DNA from: Streptomyces cylindrosporus
GTDB lineage: Bacteria > Actinomycetota > Actinomycetes > Streptomycetales > Streptomycetaceae
Assembly: GCF_022698165.1 (NCBI RefSeq)
Contig: NZ_JALDAY010000001.1
Coordinates: forward strand, 186,001-250,000
Length of the DNA: 64,000 nucleotides
Direction of reading: 5' to 3'
Both the position numbers and the translations under genes were made by a program. Each line of letters begins with the position of its first letter. The stretch's first letter is position 1. Positions 33,190 to 42,400 of the stretch are shown here, piece after piece. Below the pieces are notes generated by a model. That model ran no database searches and was not told the origin of the DNA. It saw only the letters and a program-made list of their open reading frames with translations.

Positions 33190-33792
33190 TCAGACCGCCC
33201 GCTCGCTCAAGACGCCGTCCTTCTCGTCGTACAGCTCGCCCGTCCTCGGGCACTCCCACACGCCGCTCTCACCCTCGCGCTCGGTCAGGCGGACGCCCGC
33301 GCGGCCGACCCAGCCGATGCGGCGGGCGGGGACGCCGACCACTAGGGCGAAGTCGGGGACGTCCTTGGTGACGACCGCGCCCGCGGCGACCATCGCCCAG
33401 CGCCCGATCGTCAGCGGCGCGACGCACACGGAGCGCGCTCCGATCGACGCCCCGTCGGCGATCTTCACGCCGACCGCCTCCCAGTCGCCGCCGCGCTTCT
33501 GCTTGCCGTCGGGGTCCACGGAGCGCGGGTTGTGGTCGTTGGTGAGGACCACGGCCGGGCCGATGAAGACGCCGCTGCCGAGCTCGGCCGGTTCGTAGAC
33601 CAGCGCGTAGTTCTGCAGCTTGCAGTTGTCGCCCATCCGCACGCCCGAGCCGACGTACGCGCCCCGGCCGATCACGCAGCCCTCGCCGAGCCGGGCGTCC
33701 TCACGGATCTGCGCGAGGTCCCAGACGCTGCTTCCGGCGCCGATCTCGGCGCTCTCGTCGACCTGCGCGCTGGGCTGGACCCTGTAGTTCAC
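33190..33792 (-). CDS. Left-handed beta-helix sugar N-acyltransferase (WbpD-like)
   Basis: 200 aa from GTG 33792 (GAAGG seven bases upstream); the open frame continues 14 codons further but without a site. Hexapeptide-repeat coils are clear: SAEIGAGSSVWDLAQI, REDARLGEGCVIGRGAYVGSG and IADGASIGARSVCVAPLTIGRW. They are followed by AAGAVVTKDVPDFALVVGVPARRIG, the classic CoA-binding end. Catalytic His in LTNDHNPR. WbpD-type enzymes acetylate the 3-amino group made by the aminotransferase at 24605, completing UDP-2,3-diacetamido-glucuronate. It is transcribed against the operon, separated by repeats. Confidence 0.85.
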   Translation of the reverse strand: MNYRVQPSAQVDESAEIGAGSSVWDLAQIREDARLGEGCVIGRGAYVGSGVRMGDNCKLQNYALVYEPAELGSGVFIGPAVVLTNDHNPRSVDPDGKQKRGGDWEAVGVKIADGASIGARSVCVAPLTIGRWAMVAAGAVVTKDVPDFALVVGVPARRIGWVGRAGVRLTEREGESGVWECPRTGELYDEKDGVLSERAV

Positions 33793-33978
33793 TCGTTCGC
33801 CTTCCGGTGTCTGTCCTGCGTCCCCGGCGAGCATACGCGGACACCCAAGTGCCCCTTGATGTTGCCTGTGGGGCTCCTGTGATTTTTGTCATGCGCTGGT
33901 AAGGGGAGTGACCGTTGCGTGTGCACGTCATGCCGTAGATGATTCCTTGACCTTCTTTAGATTTCGTTTATCAACGGG

Positions 33979-35532
33979 GTGCATGTGTCAAGGGTGGGGA
34001 AAGTGTGGCGCCGTGCTGCCTGCGTCGTGGCCGTGAGCGCACTGCTGAGCTGGGGGCTCGGAAGCGGGGGCACGCCCGCCGCGGCGGCCGTCGCGTGTCC
34101 GTCGGGCGTGGAGTCCGACTTCAACGGTGACGGTGTCAGGGACACGGCGATCGCGGACCCCGAGGCGACCGTCGACGGCGTGGCCAAGGCCGGCGCCGTC
34201 CACGTCGTCTACGGCGGCGGCAAGGGCAGTACGACCGTCTCCCAGGCCCCGGACAACATCCCGGGCGCCCCCGAGACGGGCGACCGGTACGGCTTCTCCC
34301 TGGCCGTCTACGACGCCGACCTCGACGGCTGCAGCGACCTGGTGGTCGGCACCCCGTACGAGGACCTCGGCACCGTCCCCGACGCCGGACTGGTGCAGGT
34401 CGTCTACGGAGCCACGGCCGGACTCGGCACGGGCAAGGCCGTCAAGGAGTTCCTCCAGGGCACCGACAAGCCGCTGGCCGGCTCCCCGGAGGCGGAGGAC
34501 TGGGTCGGATACGCCGTCGAGGCCGGCAAGACCTCGGCCGGCACGCCGTTCCTGCTGATCGGCAGCCCCGGCGAGTCGATCGGCACCGTCGAGGACGCGG
34601 GCTGCTTCTACTATGTCAGCGGCACCGCGCAGACCGTGGCCGGCGTCAGCCAGGACACCGAGACCGCCGGTGCCGTGCCCGGCGTGGCCGAGCGGGACGA
34701 CCGCTTCGGCGCCTCGCTCGCCGCGACCCCCACCCACTTCGCGGTCGGCTCCCCGGGCGAGGCGCTCGGCACCACCGTCTTCGCGGGCGGTGTCGGCTAC
34801 TTCAGCCACGCCCTGACGTCGGGCTCCCCGAAGCCGCTCGGCGGTCTCGGCCAGGACCAGGCCGACGACCTCGTCAATGGCGCCGAGGAGGTCGGCGACC
34901 AGTTCGGCGCCGCGCTCGCCATGGTCCCGTACCGGGCGTCCGGAGCCACCTCCACCACCGAGTCGCTGCTGGTGGTGGGCGTTCCCGGCGAGGACCTGAA
35001 GACCACCGTCGACGCGGGCGCCGTCCAGGTGTTCCGGCTCACCGCGAGCGGCGGCTTCAGCCAGCTGGCCTGGATCGACCAGAACACCGACAACGTCGAG
35101 GAGACGGCCGAGGCCGGCGACCTGTTCGGCAAGCGGCTCACCGCCGTCAACACCTCCCCGAACGCCACCTCCACCGCCGCCACCACCAAGGTCGCCGTCG
35201 GCGTGCCCGGTGAGGAGGCCTCCGAGGAGTACACCGACGAGGGCGGCGTCCAGATCGTCCCGCTCGTCGGCGCCCCCGGCGCCTCCGACCAGTGGATCAG
35301 CCCCGGCAACGGCATCCCCGGCACGCCCGCGTCCCGCATGCTTGCCGGCCTCTCCCTGGCCGCCTCGCCCTCCCTGCTGTACGTGGGTGTGCCCTACGGC
35401 CCGGCCGGCGGCCACGCGGTCCACGGCTTCCCCTGGGGCGTGACCTCCGGCGGGGCGCCCACCCAGACGATCAAGCCGGGCGGGAACGGGATCCCCGCGG
35501 CGGACGTCGCCTTCGGCGCGGCCGTCCGCTGA
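33979..35532 (+). CDS. Secreted FG-GAP/integrin-like repeat protein
   Basis: 517 aa. Signal peptide of about 40 residues (RRAACVVAVSALLSWGLG then PAAAAVA), followed by FG-GAP blades. DFNGDGVRDTAIADP, YDADLDGCSDLVVGTP and repeated GDRYGFS, GDQFGAAL and GVPGEDL elements carry the Ca-binding DxDxDG pattern and the FG..GAP-like turns. It forms a beta-propeller outside the cell and may bind ligands or cell walls. The GTG at 33979 is taken; GTG 33985 is equally possible. A paralogue is at 49657-51144. The start region has a TTGACC and AT-rich sequence (33945-33970), a plausible promoter. Confidence 0.85.
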   Translation: MHVSRVGKVWRRAACVVAVSALLSWGLGSGGTPAAAAVACPSGVESDFNGDGVRDTAIADPEATVDGVAKAGAVHVVYGGGKGSTTVSQAPDNIPGAPETGDRYGFSLAVYDADLDGCSDLVVGTPYEDLGTVPDAGLVQVVYGATAGLGTGKAVKEFLQGTDKPLAGSPEAEDWVGYAVEAGKTSAGTPFLLIGSPGESIGTVEDAGCFYYVSGTAQTVAGVSQDTETAGAVPGVAERDDRFGASLAATPTHFAVGSPGEALGTTVFAGGVGYFSHALTSGSPKPLGGLGQDQADDLVNGAEEVGDQFGAALAMVPYRASGATSTTESLLVVGVPGEDLKTTVDAGAVQVFRLTASGGFSQLAWIDQNTDNVEETAEAGDLFGKRLTAVNTSPNATSTAATTKVAVGVPGEEASEEYTDEGGVQIVPLVGAPGASDQWISPGNGIPGTPASRMLAGLSLAASPSLLYVGVPYGPAGGHAVHGFPWGVTSGGAPTQTIKPGGNGIPAADVAFGAAVR

Positions 35533-35546
35533 CCGTCCGCCGACGA

Positions 35547-35577
35547 GAAGTCACCGGCCGCCGCGGCCGGGGACTTC
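35547..35577 (+). terminator. Terminator hairpin after FG-GAP gene
   Basis: GAAGTC-A-CCGGCC pairs with GGCCGG-G-GACTTC around loop GCCGC, a 12-bp stem with one mismatch, 14 bases after the stop. Confidence 0.75.
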
Positions 35578-35648
35578 GCCCTGTGCGCAACCGGACCGGA
35601 GGGCGCCGCGCTCGGCGCGCGCATCCGGGGCCCGGACCCGAGACAGAC

Positions 35649-38600
35649 ATGAACCAACGGGAGAGTGGACGCGTGTCCGCAGACAGACACAGACCGATAC
35701 GGCGTGGCGTGCTGGTGCGCGCCGCCGTCGCGGCCGCCGTCGCCGGCGCGGTGACCGCCGGCACCCTGGCGGCCCTGCCGGACGGCGGCCCCGGCCGGGA
35801 CCAGAAGCCGGTCGCCGCCGACCGGTCGGCGGTGACCGAGCAGCAGGCCATGGCGATGGCCAAGGACACCGGCAAGAAGACCGAGGTCGTGGGCGCGCGC
35901 ACCGAGCGCCGGGAGATCTTCGCCGAGCCCGACGGCACCTTCACCGCCCGCGAGTACACCGAGCCGGTGCGCACGGTCCAGGGCGGCAAGTGGGTCCCGG
36001 TCGACGAGACGCTGGTGAAGCGTGCCGACGGCACCTGGGGGCCGAAGGCCGCCACCGTCGGCCTCAGCCTCTCCGCCGGCCAGGCGGGCAAGCCGTTCGT
36101 GACGATGCGGAAGGCGGGCCGCGAGTTCGCCCTGACCTGGCCGTACGGCAAGCTGCCCGCGCCGCGGGTGGAGGGCGACACCGCCACCTACGCCGAGGTC
36201 CTGCCCGGCGTCGACCTGACCGTGCGCGCCGAGGCCGACGGCTTCGGCCATCTCCTCGTCGTCAAGACGCCCGAGGCGGCGGCCGACCCGCGGCTGGCCC
36301 GGATCGACCTCGGGATGACCACCGACGGACTGAAGGTCGCCGAGGGCGGCGACGGGGCGATCGTCGCCGAGGACTCCGCGGTCGGCGGCACCGTCTTCCA
36401 GGCGGGCAGGCCCTCGATGTGGGACTCGGCCGCCGTCGAGGAGGCCGCGACCAGGAAGCAGGGCCCCAAGGCCGTCGCGAAGGCGCTGAAGGCCGCGGCG
36501 GCGGGCGCGGACGAGACCGCGACAGCGACCCCCGCGGCCACCTCCACGACCGGCACGGCCACCCCGACCACCACTGCGGCCACCCCGGGCCCGCAGGCCG
36601 CCGCCGAGCCCGCCCTGGAGGGCCCCGGCGGTGGCGGCCGTGTCGCCCCGCTGGACGTCGAGGTCGGCAAGGGCAGGCTCAGCCTCGTCCCCGACCAGAA
36701 GCTGCTCAAGGGCGCGGACACCGTCTTCCCGGTCGTCATCGACCCGATCTCGCGCACCACCTCGCGCACCTCCTGGACCGGCGTCATGTCCGGGATGCCG
36801 GGCGAGCAGGACTGGAAGTACTCCGGCAGCGCGGGCGTCGGCAAGTGCCCGACCGACTACAACCCGGTCTCCTGCAACGGCGTCGGCGTGCGCCGCGTGA
36901 TGTTCACGATGCCGCTCTCCTTCTACAAGGGGAAGCAGATCCTGGGCGCGACCTTCTCCGCCCGGGTCGAGCACATCTACAGCGCCTCCCCGACCGCGGA
37001 GCCCATCCAGCTCTACCGGATCGGCGGCCAGAACTACTCGCTCAACTCGTCCAGCAGCTGGTCCAACACCTCGGACGACTGGGACGACTATCTCCAGACC
37101 GTCGACAAGGCGATCTCCCCGACCTCCTGCTCCAGCCAGGCCAACCTGCACTTCGAGAGCGGCGAGTCCGGCGAGCTGACCAGCGAGATCAAGACGGCCG
37201 CCGCGGGCGGCTGGAACTCCATGACGCTGGGTCTGCGGGCCGCCGACGAGTCCCGCTTCGCCGAGTGGAAGCGGATCTGCGGCAACGCCTACCTGTCGGT
37301 CAAGTACAACAACCTGCCCCGGCAGATCAAGACGTCCGACATGGCCACCGACCCCGGCGGCGTGTGCAAGTGGGGCGCGAGCCGCGAGTACGCCGAGACC
37401 CCGCCGAAGCTCTACGCCATCGCGAGCGACCCCGACCACGGCAACGGCCAGACGGACAAGGTCAAGGTCCAGTTCAAGGTGGAGTGGTCGGGCGGCTCGT
37501 ACACGTACACCACCCCGGACTGGCTGTCCCCCACGGCGGGCACCAGGTTCACGCACACCGTGAAGTCCACGATCCCGAAGAACACCGTCATCTACTGGAG
37601 CGCCCGGGCCTACGACGGTGACGGCTACGGCCCGTGGAGTTCCGACGGCGACCCCGCGCAGCGCTGCGAGTTCATCTACGACCCGGACCACCCGGGCAAG
37701 CCGAACGTGCTGTCCAAGCAGTACCCGTCCGACACCGTCTACCACGACGGCGTGGGCACCTACGGCACCTTCACCTTCGCCCCGAACCCGAACGACAAGA
37801 TCCCCGACACCGACGTCGTCAAGTACCAGTACGCCTTCGACAGCACCGCCAGCCCCGCGACCACCGTCCCCGCACCCACGCCCGGCGGCGCCGCCTCCGT
37901 GCAGTGGATGCCGACCCGGTCCGGGCGGCACTGGGTCGACGTGATCGCCGTCGACAAGGCGGAGAACCCCGGCACCAAGGCGCACTACGAGTTCCTGGTG
38001 AGCGAGGGCACCCCGGTCGTCGCCCAGTGGAACCTCGCCGACGAGGCCGGGGACACCGAGGCGCACGACGAGGGCGACGAGTTCTCCGCGACCGCGGGCT
38101 CCGCCGTCACGTTCGGCGCGGAGGGCCCCGGCGGCAAGGTCGACCGGGCCGCCCGCTTCGACGGCAGCTCCGGGGCGTACCTCGACACCAGCGAGACCGT
38201 CCTCGACACGGCCAGGGGCTTCAGCGTCAGCGCCTGGGTGCGGCCCACCGCACTGGACCGGGACATGGTGGTCGTCAGCCAGGACGGCACCGGCGAGCCC
38301 GGCTTCACCCTCGGCTACGACGCCTCGGCGCAGACCTGGAAGTTCTCCGCGCCGGTCGAGGACGTGGACTCGCTCGGCGAGTGGAAGGCCGTCTCCACCG
38401 GAGTGACCCCGGTCAAGGACCAGTGGGTCCTGCTGACCGGCGTGTACGACGCGCAGAAGAGCTCCGGCCCCGAGCTCCAGCTCTACGTCAACAAGGACCT
38501 GAAGGGTTCCGCCGCCCGCCGCTCGACCTGGAAGTCGTACGGGCCGCTGCAGATCGGCCGCGCCACGGCCAAGAGCGGCTACCGCGACAACTTCACCGGC

Positions 38601-39365
38601 GACCTCGCCGAGGTGCGGGTCTTCGACCGGGTGCTGCCGTCCGCCCAGGTCGCCGAGCTGATGACCGTCCGGCCGCAGCGCAAGGCCTACTGGCAGCTCG
38701 ACGACGCCACCGGCGGCGCCTCCGCCGAGACCGGCGGCGGCCAGGCGCTGACCCTCGCGGGCAACGCCTCGATCTACCGGCCGGCCGACCCGTTGTTCGA
38801 CACCGCCGCCCTGGTCGGCGACGGCAACCTGGTCCTGGACGGCGACGGGGACTACGCGTCCACCGCCACCGCCCCGGTCACCGGCAACAGCAGCTTCACC
38901 GTGACCGCCCGCGCCCAGCTCACCTCGCTGGACCCGGAGAAGTCGCAGACGGTGCTGTCCCTGCCCGGCGCGAACGCCAACCGCCTCCAGGTCCGCTACC
39001 AGGCCGCCACCCAGCAGTGGGAGCTGGCCGTGGCCAGGTCCGACGCGGCCGCCCCCGAGGTCGTCACCTTCACCGACGACCAGGAACTGCCCGACACCGG
39101 CGGCTCCGGCCAGCACCTGGCGGTCGTCTACGACGCCTTCGCCAACTCGGTCCGCCTCTACGTGGAGGGCCAGCTGGTGGCCGGTGCCTACGGCACGGAC
39201 GACACCCTGTGGTCCGCCACCGGCGGTCTCCAGGTGGGCCGTTCACTGCGCGGGGCGAGTGAGTACTTCGCCGGCGCGATCGACGAGGTCCGCGTCTACA
39301 GCGGCGCCGCCGACCAGACCGCGGTGCAGCAGATGGCCGCGCTGACGGCGCTGCCCGACATGTGA
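35649..39365 (+). CDS. Secreted LamG-domain (DNRLRE-like) surface protein
   Basis: 1238 aa from ATG 35649 (a GTG at 35673 is possible). A signal/anchor segment (RRGVLVRAAVAAAVAGAVTAGTLAAL) is followed by a region of about 250 residues containing REYTEPVRTVQGGKWVPVDE, common before RHS-type proteins. A Thr/Ala linker (about 300-320) follows, then a DNRLRE-like beta domain and two LamG/jellyroll domains (about 790-1000 and 1012-1230: AYLDTSETVLDTARGFSVSAWV; SFTVTARAQL). Such proteins are exported and bind carbohydrate. It lies directly upstream of the RHS toxin gene, and this pairing recurs in streptomycetes, so a role in toxin display or delivery is plausible but inferred. Confidence 0.85.
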   Translation: MNQRESGRVSADRHRPIRRGVLVRAAVAAAVAGAVTAGTLAALPDGGPGRDQKPVAADRSAVTEQQAMAMAKDTGKKTEVVGARTERREIFAEPDGTFTAREYTEPVRTVQGGKWVPVDETLVKRADGTWGPKAATVGLSLSAGQAGKPFVTMRKAGREFALTWPYGKLPAPRVEGDTATYAEVLPGVDLTVRAEADGFGHLLVVKTPEAAADPRLARIDLGMTTDGLKVAEGGDGAIVAEDSAVGGTVFQAGRPSMWDSAAVEEAATRKQGPKAVAKALKAAAAGADETATATPAATSTTGTATPTTTAATPGPQAAAEPALEGPGGGGRVAPLDVEVGKGRLSLVPDQKLLKGADTVFPVVIDPISRTTSRTSWTGVMSGMPGEQDWKYSGSAGVGKCPTDYNPVSCNGVGVRRVMFTMPLSFYKGKQILGATFSARVEHIYSASPTAEPIQLYRIGGQNYSLNSSSSWSNTSDDWDDYLQTVDKAISPTSCSSQANLHFESGESGELTSEIKTAAAGGWNSMTLGLRAADESRFAEWKRICGNAYLSVKYNNLPRQIKTSDMATDPGGVCKWGASREYAETPPKLYAIASDPDHGNGQTDKVKVQFKVEWSGGSYTYTTPDWLSPTAGTRFTHTVKSTIPKNTVIYWSARAYDGDGYGPWSSDGDPAQRCEFIYDPDHPGKPNVLSKQYPSDTVYHDGVGTYGTFTFAPNPNDKIPDTDVVKYQYAFDSTASPATTVPAPTPGGAASVQWMPTRSGRHWVDVIAVDKAENPGTKAHYEFLVSEGTPVVAQWNLADEAGDTEAHDEGDEFSATAGSAVTFGAEGPGGKVDRAARFDGSSGAYLDTSETVLDTARGFSVSAWVRPTALDRDMVVVSQDGTGEPGFTLGYDASAQTWKFSAPVEDVDSLGEWKAVSTGVTPVKDQWVLLTGVYDAQKSSGPELQLYVNKDLKGSAARRSTWKSYGPLQIGRATAKSGYRDNFTGDLAEVRVFDRVLPSAQVAELMTVRPQRKAYWQLDDATGGASAETGGGQALTLAGNASIYRPADPLFDTAALVGDGNLVLDGDGDYASTATAPVTGNSSFTVTARAQLTSLDPEKSQTVLSLPGANANRLQVRYQAATQQWELAVARSDAAAPEVVTFTDDQELPDTGGSGQHLAVVYDAFANSVRLYVEGQLVAGAYGTDDTLWSATGGLQVGRSLRGASEYFAGAIDEVRVYSGAADQTAVQQMAALTALPDM

Positions 39366-39383
39366 CGGACCGTCACCCCTGAA

Positions 39384-39415
39384 GTGTGCCGGGCCGTCGA
39401 GGCGGCCCGGCACAC
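39384..39415 (+). terminator. Terminator hairpin after LamG gene
   Basis: GTGTGCCGGGCC and GGCCCGGCACAC form a perfect 12-bp stem with loop GTCGAGGC, 19 bases after the stop and just before the RHS gene. Confidence 0.8.
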
Positions 39416-39446
39416 CTGTCCTGTCCCTCTTTCAGGAAGTTGCCGA

Positions 39447-42400
39447 ATGTTCTTCCGTGGCCGCTCACTGAGCCGCCGTATGCCCGGACCGGCGTTGGCC
39501 GCGACAGTGCTCGGGCTCACGCTCGCGCTGTCGGCCTCGTCGGTCCAGGCACTGGCGCTCGACGACGGCGACCGGGGCCGCACCAGCCGCCCCGGCGTCC
39601 AGGACGACGGGGACCCCGCCCAGGGGTCCGACGCGAAGAAGAAGTCCCGCCCCTCCGACCCGGCGCACAAGGCCGCGGTCAAGGGCCTCGACAAGGCGGT
39701 GTGGCCGAGGCAGGGCGGCGCCGAGGTCAAGCTCGGCGCCACCGCGGAGGCGGGCGGCCTGCCCGTCACGGTCACCCGGGCGAAGGCCGGGGTCAAGGCG
39801 GGACAGGCGGCCGGCAAGGTCCGGGTCGACGTCCTCGACCCGAAGCGGGCCACGAAGCTCGGCGTCGGCGTCCTGCTCGGCGTGGAGCGCGCCGACGGCG
39901 AGGCGGACAAGGCCGGCAAGGTCCGGCTGACGGTGGACTACTCGCAGTTCGCGGAGGGCTTCGGCGGCTCCTACGCCTCCCGCCTGCGGCTGGTGCGGCT
40001 CCCGGCGTGCGCCGAGTTCGCCACACCCGGCAGCGCGAAGTGCCCGCAGCAGCCCACGGTCCTGAAGACGGTCAACGACGTCAAGGCGGGCACCGTCTCG
40101 GCCGACGTGACCGCGGCGCCGGCCGCGCCCGAGGGCGTCTCGACCATGGCCACTGACGCGACCTCCCTGGTCGCGGTCGCGGCCGGTCCCTCCGGCGCGC
40201 AGGGCACCTACAAGGCCACCGCCCTTGCCCCGTCGGCCAGTTGGACGGTCGCGAACTCCTCCGGCGGCTTCTCCTGGAACTATCCGCTGCGCACGGTCCC
40301 GACCCCGGGCGGCCTGACCCCGACCGCCGGTCTCGGCTACTCCTCCCAGTCGGCCGACGGCCGCACCGCGGCGACCAACAACCAGGGCTCCTGGATCGGT
40401 GAGGGCTTCTCCTACGACCCGGGCTACATCGAGCGCCGCTACAAGCCCTGCTCCGACGACGGCCACGACGGCTCCGGGGAGCAGTGCTGGGCCTTCGAGA
40501 ACGCCACCGTCATGCTGGGCGGCTCCGCCTCGGAGCTCGTCAAGGACGACACGACCGGCAAGTACCGCCTGTCCGGCGACGAGGGCTCCAAGGTCGAGAA
40601 GCTGACCGGCGCCACGAACGGCGACAACGACGGCGAGTACTGGCGGGTCACCACCACCGACGGCACGGAGTACTACTTCGGCCAGAACCGGCTGCCGGGC
40701 TGGGCGACCGGCAACGAGGAGACCAACTCGGTCTGGACCGCGCCGGTCTTCGGCGACGACTCCGGTGAGCCCTGCTACAACGCCACCTTCACCTCGGCGC
40801 ACTGCCAGCAGGCCTGGCGCTGGAGCCTGGACTACGTCAAGGACACCCACGGCAACGTGATGTCCTACTTCTACGACCGCGAGACCAACTACTACGCCCT
40901 CAACGGGAAGACGGACGTCAACGGGACGGCGTACCACCGCGGCGGCTACCTCAAGCGCATCGACTACGGTCAGCGCGACGGCCAGGTCTACGCGGCGAAG
41001 GCCCCGGCCCGGATCGTCTTCAACGTGGCCGAACGCTGCCTGCCCACCGCGGACTTCGACTGCGCGGAGAGCAAGCGCACCACGGCCAACGCCGCCCACT
41101 GGCCGGACGTCCCGGTCGACCAGGAGTGCAAGTCCGGCACCAAGTGCACGGTCGGCCAGACCTTCTTCACCACCAAGCGGCTGACCTCGATCGTCACCCA
41201 GATGCGCAAGGACGCCACGAACTACCAGGACGTGGACGCCTGGACCCTCACGCATCTGTTCACCGACAACGGCGACGACTCCAAGACGCTGTGGCTGTCG
41301 AAGATCGAGCACGAGGGCCGGGCCGGCACGGCCACCAAGCTGCCGACCGTCGACCTCTTCGGCGAGCAGCTCGCCAACCGGGTCGACGCGGTCGGCGACA
41401 ACATCGCGCCCTTCTACCGCTTCCGTCTCTCGGCGGTCCTCAGCGAGACCGGCTCCCAGCTCGACGTCAACTACGCGCCCACCGACTGCACCAAGGCCGC
41501 CCTGCCGAAGCCGGGCGAGTCCACCAAGCGCTGCTACCCGGTGAAGTGGTCCCCGCCCGGCTACATCGAGCCGATCACGGACTGGTTCCACAAGTACGTC
41601 GTCTCCGCGGTGATCGAGACCGACCGCACCGGCGGCAGCGACCAGCTCGTCACCCGCTACGCCTACCAGGGCGACGCGGCCTGGCGTAAGGCGAAGCCCG
41701 ACGGCATCACCGACGAGAAGTACCTGACCTGGGGCGGCTGGCAGGGCTACGGCAAGGTCACCGTGACCTCCGGCACCGCCGACGACCAGAAGACCCGCGT
41801 CGACTACACCTACCTCCAGGGCATGAACGGCGACGCCGACCCCGCGGGCGGCACCCGCTCGGTGACGGTCAAGGACTCCACGGGGGTCTCCTACACCGAC
41901 TCCGAGGAGTTCGCCGGCCACGAGCTGGAGGCCGCGACCTACGACGGCTCCAAGCTGATCTCGAAGGCGATCAGCGAGCCCTGGAAGCACACCACCGCGA
42001 CCCAGACCCGGAGCTGGGGCACCACCCGCGCCAGCATCGTCAAGTCCGACACCGAACGCGGCTACAGCCTGCTGTCGGACGGCAGTTGGCGCCAGACCAA
42101 GTCGACCACGACGTTCGAGACGGACCTCGGCACCGGCCGGCCCATCGAGATCGACGACCAGTCCGACGTCTCCAGGACCGGCGACGACACCTGCACCCGC
42201 CTGTGGTACGCGGACAACACCGCGAAGAACATCCTCTCGCTGCCCTCGCGCAGCGAGAAGGTGTCCGTGAAGTGCTCCACCACCCCCGACCGCAGGACCC
42301 AGGTCCTGGCGGACGAACGCACCTCCTACGACGACGGGGTGTTCGGCGCCGCCCCCGCCAAGGGCGACGCGACCAAGACCGAGCGCCTGACCGCGCACGA

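Noticed and set aside
35394..39116. A 1240-codon minus-strand open frame opposite the LamG gene
   Set aside because: Same artefact of third-position G+C; no recognisable motifs, and it crosses a gene boundary and a terminator.
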